Below are positions 43,719 to 54,800 of a stretch of DNA of 64,000 nt, in pieces. How positions within the stretch are numbered: the stretch's first letter is position 1; every line of letters starts with the position of its first letter. The notes under the pieces are model-generated. The model saw nothing but the letters and a program-made list of their open reading frames with translations, was not told the origin of the DNA and did no database searches. This stretch comes from Myrica gale (taxonomy: Eukaryota > Streptophyta > Magnoliopsida > Fagales > Myricaceae): positions 22,085,840 to 22,149,839 of the forward strand of contig OZ005602.1 of assembly GCA_963930655.1 (NCBI GenBank). The letters are read 5' to 3'. The position numbers and the translations under genes were made by a program.

Positions 43719-44110
43719 ACAATTGTAGGCAGTTTGAAGGATTGATTCATGTATAAATCATCATCTAATTCATCATCACTTGAACTAACATTATCAATGC
43801 TATTTATCGATGAAGTAAAAGCAATGTAGCTTACCTTACTTTCAGATTCATCATTACTAGAGGACGAATCAGAATATGTATTAGACAATGTAGCATTCAT
43901 AGCTTTACCTTTTGATTTAAGAAAGGTCAGGCACTCCGCTTTAAAATGATCATAGCCTTTGCAGCCATAACATTGAAATTCTTAAGAGTTTTTCTTCGTT
44001 TTGAACTCTCTATATTTACTACCTTTTTTCACCTCTTTCATTTGATTTCCAATAGGCATAATTACTCCCATTAGAATAGGGAGGAACAAAGAACAGTTGA
44101 TTGTTTTCCA
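43694..44110 (-). pseudogene. Sirevirus-like gag N-end with internal deletion
   Basis: The minus strand starts at 44110 with MENNQLFFVPPYSNGSNYAY and jumps after about 20 codons to a zinc knuckle CYGCKGYDHFKAEC and the text KAMNATLSNTYSDSSSSNDE. A normal gag has several hundred residues between those points. A TAA also precedes the knuckle. The capsid domain is therefore lost. Confidence 0.82.
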
Positions 44111-44142
44111 TAACAACAACTAAGGGTCAAGGATCGTTATTA

Positions 44143-44154
44143 GGCTCTGATACC
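44143..44154 (-). promoter_or_regulatory. Primer-binding site of the Sirevirus-like element
   Basis: On the minus strand TGGTATCAGAGC sits two bases inside the 5' LTR. This is the standard complement of plant initiator methionine tRNA. Confidence 0.9.
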
Positions 44155-44156
44155 AA

Positions 44157-45788
44157 TTGAAACTGCGTTTAGACATTAAACTATACTTAGAAGGGGGTGA
44201 ATAGGTATTAAAAAATTAATAGAATCTTTCTACAAATCACAGAAAGTCAAAATCAATTAATATCCAGTCAATCACCAACTCAAGAACTACAAAACGCTTA
44301 CACTCAATAGATTTTACAGCACCTGTAAATTCACATTAATAAATCTTGTACAGCAAATACTCAATCACAACCAAACGAATTTTACACCTACGGTACCACC
44401 AAAACAGAGTAGAAATGCCAGCAAAGATAAATGAAGATTATCAACAATTATGGCCACTACAAACTAGAGACAAAGAGATATGATCAGCAACTCTATACTC
44501 TTAACTAAGTATGATTTTACAGCAACCAAACAATCCAAGAAACTGACCAAAACAAAGTAATTTTCAGCAATAAGATAAACACGAAATTCCTGCAATCTTA
44601 TGCACCTACTATACTCAAAACTATGTGAAACTCAGCACCTCATAAAACATAACAAGCAGATTTTCTGCAACTATAAAATCCAAATTAAAGAAACTCAATC
44701 AGCAGAACAATCATGCCTAGAATTCGGTAATTGGCAAAACTAATGACACGACCAAGATCAAGTAAAAACAAGTCTTGCAACAATATTAAACACCAGCAAC
44801 TAATAGCTTCTAAGAAATCACTTCTTCAACACGTTAGATCTGCACGATGATAAACAAGATATTAGTCAGTCAAATCAAGATCAAGGTAAAACGTAAAATG
44901 AAGACAACACCAGAAATTTTTGTTGACGAAGTGAAAAATCACTTGAGGATAATTTCCCCAAGAGAAAAAAACACTCCAGTTTGCGAAGGCCACACCAGTC
45001 GATCCACTATATGCTTGAAAACTTTACACAATGGTGATCAATATGAAAATCATTTTCATTTCCCAGATCTCCAATTCCGGATCCACTAAATCCTCCCAAG
45101 AGAACTCTCTTAGGACAGTGTCCAGCACCAGTTTCTTTGACCAGCAACTCTGATCAGCAATAGTGGACGTCAACGAACTCGTCGACCCTTCGATTCTTCC
45201 TCAGAAAACGCTTGGCAGCGCACGATCTTGAGCAACTTCTCAAGATCCATCTTCGTAATGTCACGATCTCAACACAACCGAGTGGGAACTAGAAACCCAA
45301 CGATCAACAGTCTACACCAGAGGGAAGCAAATCAACTCTCACAGCAAGATTCGATCTGATCTATTTTGTAGCAGGTAGAGAGAATGGGGATTTTTCGGTA
45401 GAGAGGGAATTTTTCTCGCACCTAATCTTCTATACGTTCTTCTTCCAAAAAAAATCGTCTAGCCTTTTTGTAAGGGGTTCTGATCTGTTTTAGTGAGTGT
45501 CTTTTGGTAAAACAGCTCAGTGTTTATTTGGGCGTATTTCTGAAGCTTTATTGCGAAGTCTGTAGGAGTTTCGCCAGGCTAACCCAGCTAACCGAAAAAC
45601 AGCCTTTCAGCTCAGCGTCCATTCCCAATTGTTCCAAAAGCAACAAGCACCTTCCAGCCACTTTCTATTTAACTCCACGTCATTTCTGGATTAATCAAGT
45701 TGCTGTAACAATTCTAAAATTATAAATACATTTAATAAAAGACTGTTTTGACCATGGGAATACTGCCAATTTTACATAAACACTTTCA
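44157..45788 (-). repeat. 5' LTR of the Sirevirus-like element
   Basis: On the minus strand it begins TGAAAGTGTTTATG and ends TAAACGCAGTT then TTCA. Homologous to 35759-37409. It holds the element's promoter, but the TATA box was not confidently placed. Confidence 0.88.
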
Positions 45789-45809
45789 CATGTCTCGCTC
45801 AATTAATAT

Positions 45810-46310
45810 ATATACACATACAACGAGTGTTTGGTCGAATGTATCAGGGAGCATAGCATAAATGGCATGGGACTTGGCCAACAAGCAAGCAACCTTTCCT
45901 CTAGGTGGTTCGCCTGATCTAAATAGTAGTTCATGAAGCTATCAAACTTCTTATATCATTGTCTTGGAGCTTGTTTTAGGACATACAAGCTCTTCCTTAG
46001 TTTGCATACCATATTCTCCTTCCCCGACACTGAAAACCCATGTGGTTGATGCATGTACATCTCCTCCTTCAAATCACCATAAAAGGAACGTTGTCTTCAC
46101 GTATAATTGTTCAAGATGTAAATTCTCGACCGCCACCTTTGCAAGTATCATTCTGATAGTTGTCATCTTTACCACCAGAGAGAATATATCAGTATAATCA
46201 ATACCTTCCTTTTGCTGGAATCTTTTTACCACCAACCGGGCCTTGTAGCGTTTGCCACCATCATTCTCACCCTTTATCCTATACACCCACTTATTATGCA
46301 AAGCCTTCTA
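45810..46310 (-). pseudogene. Copia reverse-transcriptase scrap
   Basis: On the minus strand KWVYRIKGE, GKRYKARLVVKRFQQKEGID and [11 protein letters not shown] (46074-46301), then [11 protein letters not shown] and [14 protein letters not shown] (45890-46075), follow the order of a copia reverse transcriptase of a different type from the neighbouring element (closer to Tork or Tnt1-like text). Stops and small shifts are present. The left 45 bases instead match the HSP20 3' flank at 28212. Confidence 0.8.
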
Positions 46311-46376
46311 TAGCAAACAAAATTATTTTTAATAATAATCTTATTTTTTTATATTTTATTTTAAACGAAATTATCT

Positions 46377-46448
46377 AAATAATTCCTATAGTTTCACTTG
46401 ATTATAAATTTATAAATAATTCCTATAGTTTCACTCGATTATAAATTG
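46377..46448. repeat. Tandem duplication, two 36-bp units
   Basis: AAATAATTCCTATAGTTTCA and the following GATTATAAATT occur twice with a single change. Confidence 0.85.
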
Positions 46449-46849
46449 ATCTCTCTGTGATTCCATCGTCAATTTTTTAATTCAGATATTCATTAATATG
46501 ATTCACGGAGATCTCTCTACTTCTGTTAATACCCTAAGATAATATATACATTTTAAAACATTTAGACAATACTGACATATTAATATATTACGTTAAGTTA
46601 TTTGTACAACTATTTTGTACACATTTCACACAGACTATTCACCCGAATGTTCTGGTAGTAATTCTACTGCTTTAACATTTTCTGGTTCCTAAACCAGAAA
46701 GGTTGTAGGCTTGTAGCTCTGGCTTTGATTTGGATCACTTATATATATAGACTGCATCAAGACTGAGATGATTGATTTTATCTGCCAAAAAAATCCATTT
46801 GAGAACCCAACCTGTAGGATGATTCAGGACACTCCTCAAAAGGAGGGAA
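46449..46849. other. Spacer with a scrap of the 5610 fragment
   Basis: A+T-rich DNA. 46680-46760 is a damaged copy of 5610-5690 (TCTGGTTCCTAAACCAGAAA, TTTGATTTGGATCACTTATA). No gene. Confidence 0.5.
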
Positions 46850-47113
46850 TGTACCTCCAAGAGTATCCCAAAAGAGTTCCATTTAGTAGAGACAGGTGAT
46901 CCTAGAAGGGGCAGTTTGCAAGCCTCAGCACTTCATAAAACTCGTATATTCATTAGTAAGACTACAACATTACACACACAAATCACAATGACCCGATGCG
47001 TTTAACCACAACACCACACTCAAAAACACACTCATCTGTAGACTGTAGGGTACCAACAAATACAGAGGAAGACTTTCTAGATTCTTATTGGGCTATACTG
47101 AGTTGATCGAATT
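46850..47113 (-). other. 3' flank of the intact HSP20 gene
   Basis: This is the probable 3' untranslated region and just beyond. It matches 30080-30401 downstream of pseudogene C. A poly-A signal was not chosen with confidence. Confidence 0.6.
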
Positions 47114-47590
47114 TCAGCCAGAAATTTCAATAGCCTTGACATCCGGCTTCTTCATCTCCACTTTGGGGACTGTAACTTTGAGAACCCCGTTCTCCATTGA
47201 ACCCGTGATCAGATCCATGTTTGCGTTCTCCGGCAGCCTGAATCTGCGCAAGAACTTCCCGCTGCTACGCTCCACCCTGTGCCACTTGTCGTTCTTGTCT
47301 TCCCTCTCCACATTCCTCTCTCCGCTTATCTGAAGCACTCTGTCATCTCCGACCTCGACCTTCACTTCCTCTTTCTTCAGACCCGGAAGATCAGCTTCGA
47401 ACACGTGGGCTTCTGGAGTCTCCTTACAGTCGATTCTCGTGCTGACAAACGCAGAATTATCCCTAAAAAACTCAGGGAAGTAGGTGGAAAGTGAGGAAGA
47501 GAGAGGAGAGTCCTGGAAGGGGTCCCAAACGTCGAGTGCGAAGGGATCGGAGGATCGTCGTCCACCGAAGAAGCTCGGAATCAGCGACAT
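47114..47590 (-). CDS. Cytosolic class I small heat-shock protein (HSP20)
   Basis: An uninterrupted 158-codon frame, the usual length for plant class I members. It begins [12 protein letters not shown], has the variable N-arm with DVWDPF, and the alpha-crystallin domain from about residue 50 ([54 protein letters not shown], then GVLKVTVPK) and ends [12 protein letters not shown]. The GVL motif in the last strand and the IEI tail, which docks in neighbouring subunits, are intact. Such proteins form 12-mers in the cytosol and hold unfolding proteins during heat stress for HSP70/HSP101. The gene has no intron, as usual. It is the only intact one of four copies here; expression is expected to be heat-inducible. 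Confidence 0.93.
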   Translation of the reverse strand: MSLIPSFFGGRRSSDPFALDVWDPFQDSPLSSSLSTYFPEFFRDNSAFVSTRIDCKETPEAHVFEADLPGLKKEEVKVEVGDDRVLQISGERNVEREDKNDKWHRVERSSGKFLRRFRLPENANMDLITGSMENGVLKVTVPKVEMKKPDVKAIEISG

Positions 47591-47699
47591 CGTTTGCCTG
47601 GATACTTAGTGGATTTGGTGTTAAATTGGACTGAGCCAGAGAAGCTATTGGATATGGAAGAATCTATCTGAGAAGGCACTTTCGATGCTGCATCAAAAC

Positions 47700-47745
47700 C
47701 GGTTCGGTATTTATAATAGTGGAAGGAGCATTCTAGATAATCCTG
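47700..47745 (-). promoter_or_regulatory. HSP20 promoter: TATA box and candidate heat-shock element
   Basis: On the minus strand ATTATAAATACC (near 47717-47706) is a good TATA box about 120 bases before the ATG. Just upstream, ATCTAGAATGCTCC contains a GAT-TTC-GAG-type set of half sites in 5-base phase (on the plus strand GAGCATTCTAGAT), a plausible but imperfect heat-shock element. Confidence 0.6.
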
Positions 47746-48389
47746 GGATTAGTACTTAACGCTTTGATGGACGAAGTTTCTAGCGTTCTTGCGAACATTA
47801 ATCAGTGGATTGTACGAACGACTTCAGCCCACAAGATTACTAATGGATCACTCAATTTGCTTGTCAACATTCCACGGCCCAAAATTGGAGAACAAATCTA
47901 TTGTGGATCGCTTTGAGCATTTGCTGTCAAAGAGATACAAAAATGTGATCCATAGTACTATTTTATACCGTCCGAAATTTGACATAAACAAGTTTTTTTT
48001 TCCAGGTTGCGTTCTTTAATCGTTTGGATGAATTAAAAAACTCATTAGAATCTTTTAAAATTTTATAAAACCTAGTAACCTAAGGTTGGGGAATGAATAT
48101 AATTTATCTCTTACTCGGTTTACACTTTTGAGATAATTTGTGATTTTTAAGTGCCCAATACATTTAAATTTCTAAGTTTCTAAGTCTTTCAAAGAAGATT
48201 GAAATACCTGAGATAATTTTTCGGTCTTTCCATTTGATTTATTTATTTATTTATTTATTAGCAAAATATGCACATTACACGCTATTAACTTTTTCATATA
48301 GAAACAAATACCAACTAAGAATATCTTTAAACTGAAAATGTTACTCGGTTTACACTTTTCAGATATCAACAATTATGTCTATGAGCAAA
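47746..48389. other. No gene recognised
   Basis: A+T-rich spacer. From about 48240 it matches the distal WAKL upstream block seen near 5880 (AAAATATGCACATTACAC). Confidence 0.5.
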
Positions 48390-48545
48390 TTAATCACCCT
48401 CAAGAATAATATGAGTCGCACCAATACTAGGCACACCCACTACCACCAACAGTGCTCCATGAGCCTCACCAATAGTAAATTTAAGAGGCTAATCAGGACA
48501 TACAACAGGTACAGTAGATACATCAAGCCTTGTAACAATATTAAA
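48390..48545. repeat. Repeat pair, copy 1
   Basis: Shares AATCACCCTCAAGAAT, CAACAGTGCTCCATGAGCCT and ACAGTAGATAC-like words with 49408-49590. The minus strand gives a short hydrophobic text in both (EAHGALLVVVG), perhaps a gene relic; no family assigned. Confidence 0.55.
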
Positions 48546-49189
48546 AAATTTCAGTCAAATTTTTTTTAAAAAAAAAAATTACGTCAACACAGCCGTCGGA
48601 TAAGACTGCGATTCTAATTTGCTTTGCAAATTGAAAGGTTCAATTCAAATAGATAAAAAAAAAACAAAATACAGCATATATTCAATATTGTAGAGCCCAC
48701 TTTACTCAATAATAAATAATAAATAATATTAAATATTGATTGTAAAATCTACTATATGAGCAATCTAGAAAGTCGAATGCAGATAATTTGATCCAAAATC
48801 ACATCAACAGCAACTTGTGAGCAAAGGACGTGGCGCTATAAAATAATACCACAGATTATCTTCTACATAAATACCTCAAGCGTGAGAGTCTCGTTAATTA
48901 TCATATAAAGACGCGAGGCCTGGCTTCCCTGCGAACGTGTCTTGAACAGCCAAAAATCGAGAAAGGGTCTAGCCGGCCAAATAAATATTCTATTAGGAAA
49001 AAAAAAATTCTAATTGGACGATTGTTATCGTCATTCACCCCGTAAGCAACTCTATTAATCAAGAAAAGAAGGGTCGGACTTCCATTATGCTATAGTTTGG
49101 TAGCCGTGTTCCTTCGATCCGTCAAGCAAATGGCGACAACATATATATGACATTTCTTAATTTCGTATTTATTACGTACATAGGTTTGT
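48546..49189 (+). repeat. Spacer containing a WAKL core-promoter scrap
   Basis: 48866-48930 (ATACCTCAAGCGTGAGAGTC, GTTAATTATCATATAAAGAC) corresponds to the last 70 bases of the WAKL1 promoter, but no WAKL coding sequence follows. The rest has no gene. Confidence 0.55.
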
Positions 49190-49400
49190 TTAATCATACC
49201 TTAACAATGATTAACTTAGAATAATCACGATACTGATGACCATTCAGATCATTATGCAGGGTGGTCACTATGAAAACTAATATGTAGCTTTAATTAATCC
49301 TAAGAAACAAATAAATGGCGTTATTTTTTTTATAATATAACTTTTGAGTCTTGCGAAATATGTTTTTATCCTTTAATTATTTTGACAATACAAGTATTAA
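49190..49400. repeat. Duplication block also found at 59890-60230
   Basis: Shared words are the AACAATGATTAACTTAGAAT block, GGTGGTCAC and TGAAAACTAATAT, and ATATAACTT then GAGTCTTG. One copy lies upstream of WAKL2 and one downstream, which suggests that a tandem duplication unit began or ended here. Confidence 0.7.
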
Positions 49401-49407
49401 ATTGTGC

Positions 49408-49590
49408 AAATCACCCTCAAGAATCAAATCAATCGCAGCAATACTAGGCGCACCTACTACAAGCAACAGTGCTCCATGAGCCTCACTCATAGTAAATGTA
49501 ATTATGTAAGAGGCGGAATTGTATTAATAAGGAACCAAAACAATCAGGATATACAACTACTACAATAGATACGTCAAGCGTTAAATCAAT
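49408..49590. repeat. Repeat pair, copy 2
   Basis: Matches 48390-48545 with an additional 45-base stretch in the middle. Confidence 0.55.
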
Positions 49591-49610
49591 ATCAAAGTTA
49601 AGGGGATGTT

Positions 49611-49993
49611 CGTTTTTATAAAATGAATTTTAAGATTTTTGATAGGATTGTAAATATTTATGTAGATTAGAGTTTTATAGATTTTTGTATAAAAATTGGT
49701 AATTTTTAAATATATTTAATTTTTATTGGAGTTTATAAAAAGGTGTACGTACAGAGAGATAATTTGATGTACCTTTTTAATTAAAAATTATTAGAGTTTT
49801 GTGAAAAATTACGTAGAGAGAAGATATTTTAGAATTTTGTTTTAAAAGGTATTGGAGTTTATATGAAAAATTGTTAGAATTTGTGTTAAAGGTATTGGTG
49901 TTTATATAAGTTTTTTTATGTTTTAGATGTTTGTTTTGTGAATTTTTTGAATTCATTATAGTTTAGAATATTTTTGCAAAATATACATGGCCT
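49611..49993. mobile_element. hAT-like MITE
   Basis: Left GGGGATGTTCGTTTTTATAA and right ending ACATGGCC are weak inverted ends. The interior GTATTGGAGTTT and AGAGAG words match the MITE at 12479. Confidence 0.55.
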
Positions 49994-50024
49994 TAGCAGC
50001 TGCCTAGAGCAAGGAATTCAATAA

Positions 50025-50440
50025 GCAACCAAAATGTACAATGCCTTTAACTATTTTTTGTTAAAGTATCGAATATTGAAGAGGCATGATAATGTTTATA
50101 TTCTCTAACAACTGTACTTTTGCTCAATGACAGGAAAAGATTGAAGGGGTAACATGTCAAATTACAGAAAAAAAAACGTGTCAAGAAAGTCGTTGGATGA
50201 GACGGTGGAAGAAGGTTGTTTCTATTTTTTTGAATTGAATGATTCAATTCATTGGAGTATGAAAAAAGTCATCGAGACTGGACTCCCGATCACTCTTTGG
50301 CCTTTCAAGGCAACTTCCACAGATATACCTGAAGCATGCATGAGAATCTCGTTAATTATCATTATAAAGACCCGAGGCCTGGGCGATCCTGCTTCAAAGT
50401 TTCATTCAATATCATCCTCAAAGAAGAGAGACAGTGAGAG
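50025..50440 (+). promoter_or_regulatory. WAKL2 upstream region and promoter
   Basis: 50025-50120 matches 5973-6055 and 50308-50440 matches 7570-7702; the middle is not shared. A better TATA box than in WAKL1 is present, ATTATAAAG at 50361. The GA-rich leader is shorter. Confidence 0.55.
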
Positions 50441-53400
50441 ATGGCAATGAAAATGGTGTTTCATATCATTTTGTTATTGTGTTCGTTCGCAGGAGCAGCG
50501 AATGTACTAATAGACAGTAAGTGTCCACAAACGTGTGGAAATGTCAGCATTCTATACCCTTTTGGAATAGGAGCTGGTTGCTACCTTGAGGATTGGTTCG
50601 AGATAGGTTGTGATAAAGTAAACTCTTCGGACTCTTTCAGACCTTACTTGAGGAGATTCAATAACCTGGAGGTGCTGGGCATTCGAATCGAACGGGGCGA
50701 ACCATATAACACAATTCGTGTCAATTATCCTATATTTCAGAGTTGTGATAACAAGAAAGCGAAACAAGAAAATGATGCGCCAGAAGGAAGTCCTTTCTTC
50801 TTCTTCACCACCAACAACAGCTTCATTGCAATGGGTTGCAACAACTCTGCCACAGTGATGTCCCTGGATGAGACAGTCATATATAGTGGGTGCAGTATTC
50901 CTTTCTGTACGTTCGCTATACCGACAACTGCAAGCGCTTGCAACGGCAGTGCTGACTGCTGCCAAACCACAATCCCTCCAGGCCTCGGTGGATTCACCAC
51001 GACCACCAACCACTAAATCCCGAAGATAACAGCAGCCAATGCAAGTACGCATTCTTGGTGGACCAAAATTGGTTCCGGACCATGACCAATTTCAGAGAGT
51101 CCTCAAACCTAATTAACCTTTCCTCCGTTCCAGTGGTAATGACATGGGGGATCAAGATAGATTCAGTGCATGCACTTTTCCCAGGCGAAAAATATCCTTT
51201 TTTGGCCCGGAACTACTCCTGTCTTCCTCAGAGTTATGGCCAGAACCTTTTCGCCTGTACTTGCGGAGACGGGTATGAAGGAAATCCATTTCTTCCTGAA
51301 GGATGTCATGGTAAACTTCTCGATCCCAGGTTCATTCCATCTAGTTCTATTTTCTGCAGGATAAGACGTTGTCTGAGTTAAAGTTTGTGCCGTGGTCAAA
51401 ATTGGAATTTGATTCTGTCTATACCATAAGCAGTACTTAAGCATTGTTTATATATATTTGGCCTCTTCCATTAAGCCCTGTGTTAAATATGATTATATTC
51501 CTACATCAAAATGAACAAGCCAAATGAGCCTCACATGAGAACTAATAGCTATCACCTCGATCGACTCAAAAACTTTGACGAATTTGTTCTCGATTCTTGA
51601 TTGTGTGGTGAAGCTTATTTAAAAAGGGTACCACTGACCGGGGAAATCCTTTTTGTAGCACACCAGTATATGTCCAACTATAATTTTCAAGGGCAGGGTG
51701 CCGATGGACAGATTAGCATGAGATAGAGACACAAACTCTTATCATATTTGGTATGAATGTCTAACTGATCTGTTTGTTATTGCAATTTCAGATATTGACG
51801 AATGCGCCTTAGAAAAGGGAATCTGTGGTGGCAGACGATGTATAAACACTCCTGGGAGTTTCCGCTGTGCCCGTCCCCCAGTTGTGGATATCATTATAGG
51901 CATGTCTTCTTACTTTTTTAGATCTGATGAAACAATCTACGCTGTCAAGAGAGTCAACTATATATAACTAATTAGGATTCTAGTACTGATCATCAGCGTT
52001 TTTAATTTGTATACTTAGTACGTAGCAGATGATCTAAGTACTAAGTACGATTCTAGGACTATGCATCCTTTATATTGGTTTCACTAGTGTTTGGTGCTCA
52101 TTCCGAATGATTCGCTGATCAGTAGTAGCTAGGCCTCTTCCCCTTAATAGGGTATGTTTAGCAGCATCCCACTCGTTTGGACGGCTGTCAGTCAATTAAT
52201 ATCAACCTACGTTACTTTTCCTACAATAATTGAATTAATGATTTGTGTACATTTACTACGGCAAGGAGTAAATGTTTTCTATTTCGTTTGACTTGAGCAG
52301 GTATCAGCACAGGGCTTGGCGGATTACTTTTGCTTGTTGGTGGTAAAGCCGCGGTAAAGAAAAGGCGGATCATTAAGACTAAGGAGAAGTTATTTAAACG
52401 AAATGGTGGGCTATTATTACAGCAACACTTATCTTCAAGTGAAGGTAATGTTCAGAGCACTAAATTGTTTACTTCTAATGATTTGGAGAACGCAACTGAC
52501 CACTTTAATGCGAATAGAGTACTCGGTCAAGGAGGACAAGGTACTGTTTATAAAGGCATGTTAAAAGGTGGAAGGATTGTTGCAGTGAAAAAATCCAAGC
52601 TAATTGATGAAGGAAAGCTTCAGGACTTCATTAACGAAGTTGTCATTCTTTCTCAAATTAACCACAAGAACATCGTTAAGCTACTTGGTTGTTGTTTGGA
52701 AACAGAAGTTCCTTTGCTAGTTTATGAGTTCATTCCCAATGGAACTCTTTCCCAATATTTGAGTGGCGAAAATGAGGAGCTTCCATCAACATGGGATATG
52801 CGCTTAAGAATTGCCACAGAAGTCGCAGAAGCTCTCTTTTACTTACATTCAATGGCTTCATCACCTATTTACAATCGAGATATTAAGTCTGCAAACATAC
52901 TCCTAGATGATAAGTACAGAGCAAAAGTAGCAGACTTTGGAACTTCAAGAACCATTGCTATTGATCAGACTCACTTGACCACTCTAGTTAATGGCACTTT
53001 TGGATATTTAGACCCTGAGTATTTTCATACCAGTCAGTTCACGAACAAGAGTGATGTTTATAGTTTTGGTGTTGTTCTTACTGAGCTTTTAACCGGGGAA
53101 AAAGCCATCTCTTCAACAAGGGTATTGGAAGCCAAAAATTTATCCACATATTTCATTCAGTCGATGGAAGAGAACAACTTGTTTGGCATTCTTGATAAGG
53201 AAGTTCTGAAGGAAGCTAAGAAACAAGAGATCGTTGCAGTTGCCAACCTCGCAAAAAGATGCTTAAACTTGAACTGGAGAAAACGACCAACTATGAGAGA
53301 AATCTCAACTGAGTTGGAGGCAATTCAAATGCTGCGGAAAGCCACTAACGATCAGCAAAACAATGAAGTGGTCGAAGATGTTAGGATTGGAAGGTACGAG

Positions 53401-53487
53401 CTGTTTGAAGTTCTTTCTACATCATCAATGTCAGTTACGGAGAATGGCACAGCCGCAACCCCAATATCATCCTTTGAATTAAGGTGA
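50441..53487 (+). pseudogene. WAKL2: duplicated WAKL with a frameshift and altered kinase motif
   Basis: Same three-exon plan as WAKL1 (50441-51310, 51792-51899, 52301-53487) and very similar throughout. In exon 1 one base is missing near 51003 (CACGACCACCAACC where WAKL1 has CACGACCATTCAACC), so translation from the ATG ends at 51016 after about 191 residues, within the WAK-associated region. Beyond it the frame is open to the splice donor and through exons 2 and 3. The EGF-like module, membrane span, glycine loop, Lys and DFG are kept. The catalytic-loop HRD reads NRD (codon at 52873, AAT for CAT). Intron 2 keeps the GC donor at 51900. Probably a recent pseudogene; one base call could also be an assembly error. 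If the frame were intact it would be a receptor with a modified kinase. Confidence 0.85.
51900..51905 (+). promoter_or_regulatory. GC splice donor of WAKL2 intron 2
   Basis: The exon ends ATTATAG and the intron starts GCATGT, as in WAKL1. Exon 3 begins GTATCAGC after GAGCAG at 52301. Confidence 0.7.
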
Positions 53488-54345
53488 GCAAGGAGACTTA
53501 ATGTTCTTGTATTTGTTTTATTCCATCTTTTAGGCTTCGTAATTTGGTGAGGACCCTTTCACACACCGTCGTCACCATGTCGTGTAACTCTCTCAATTCC
53601 TGTCATATATGCAGCTAAAGCAAGACTCTATATGGCATCAGACCCCATGATATACACTGATTACCTCTGCAAATTGATGATGTGGAAGTTATCGTAATTC
53701 TGGTAACCAACTCCATTAAAGTCGTCAGTCGGCCGCACATCGATTTTTCTTTTTTTCTAATTTCGTTTCATTTTTAATCAACTTAGATTTTTCTGTGTGT
53801 TTTGGGTTTTCATCCGGTTCAGATTTGGAGTTTTGTGATTTACCTATAATGAGCAACGATATTTCATACTATATTGATCAATTAGTTTTAAAATTTTCAT
53901 TGAAAAAGTGATCCGATTTTTTTTTTTTGGTGATTTTTTTGAATCTGTATTGATTCTATCGAAATTGATCTGTTTATTTATGTGTTTTTGTGATCCAAAT
54001 TGATGATGTGGAAGTTATCGTAATTCTAGTAACCACTTTCGTCAAATTCAGTTCTGGTTTCGATAATTTTTTCAATAAACAGGTCACAAAATCAGTCTAT
54101 TTTGAGCATCTGCCGATTAACGAACCAGATATTGGATTTGCTATTTTGCATCCGCCAAGTCCGATGTACATCCCAAAAGGGTGAGGGCGGACGCAATGAC
54201 CCTCCTTTATTTACTAAGCTTTTTGTTTTCTTTATATTTTTACCCTGTTCTTCCCTAGGAAGTTTATTTTTTATAATATTTGTTTTCATTTTTAATGTAA
54301 TAAAAACACTTGCATTTCACATGGCAATAGCACTCTAGGGCTATA
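53488..54345 (+). repeat. WAKL2 3' flank shared with WAKL1
   Basis: Aligns with 11371-12200, with a local copying of AATTGATGATGTGGAAGTTA (at 53673 and again at 53998). Similarity stops just after the CACTCTAGGGCTATATCAAC block. Confidence 0.75.
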
Positions 54346-54800
54346 TCAACAAAAAGTGATATCACATGAACTAATGCTTGATAGACGAGAGGATTAACTT
54401 TTATCTAGAAAAGTGACCACAGAGACCTGTTTGTAAATAGTAATACCACATTAATTAATTTATAAAAAAGTGATACAAAAAAAACTGATTTGTAAAAAAA
54501 AATGATACCCAGACCTAAAAAGTGCAATTAAGCCAAAAGATTGATCAGTAGCATATTCGGATACGCGAGACAAATGGCACTTTTATCGGGCTTCGTATGT
54601 TCTGCCCCAGTCAGTAGTCACATTTATAATTCTTACTTCGCAATCACATCTTGATACTATACTGTTTAAATAATTTTTTCCTGCACCTTTAAATTATTAA
54701 TTTAAGATAGTTTATAATCTTTTTTAACTTTTTCAACATTAATTTCTTACGCGTGGAATAATATTTTTGTCCCCTTAAATTTTTTTTATAGTAATATTTA
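54346..54800. repeat. Spacer and flank block, second of three copies
   Basis: 54346-54535 has no recognised content. 54540-54790 matches parts of 13105-13930 (GTAGCATATTCGGATACGCG, then AATAATATTTTTGTCCC). No gene. Confidence 0.55.

Larger units (their letters stand above)
35759..45788 (-). mobile_element. Sirevirus-like Ty1/copia retrotransposon, complete but inactive
   Basis: Two LTRs of about 1.65 kb (35759-37409 and 44157-45788) flank an internal region read on the minus strand. Target duplications CATGT lie at 35754-35758 and 45789-45793. In element order: 5' LTR, primer site, broken gag with two CCHC knuckles, protease, integrase, reverse transcriptase, RNase H, a 2.8-kb non-coding stretch and the 3' LTR. 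The long 3' stretch with many polypurine tracts and the gag text KAMNATLS are features of the Sirevirus (SIRE/Maximus) branch. Stops, shifts, a gag deletion and a changed catalytic site show it cannot move on its own. The LTRs differ by indels, so it is not very recent. Confidence 0.9.
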
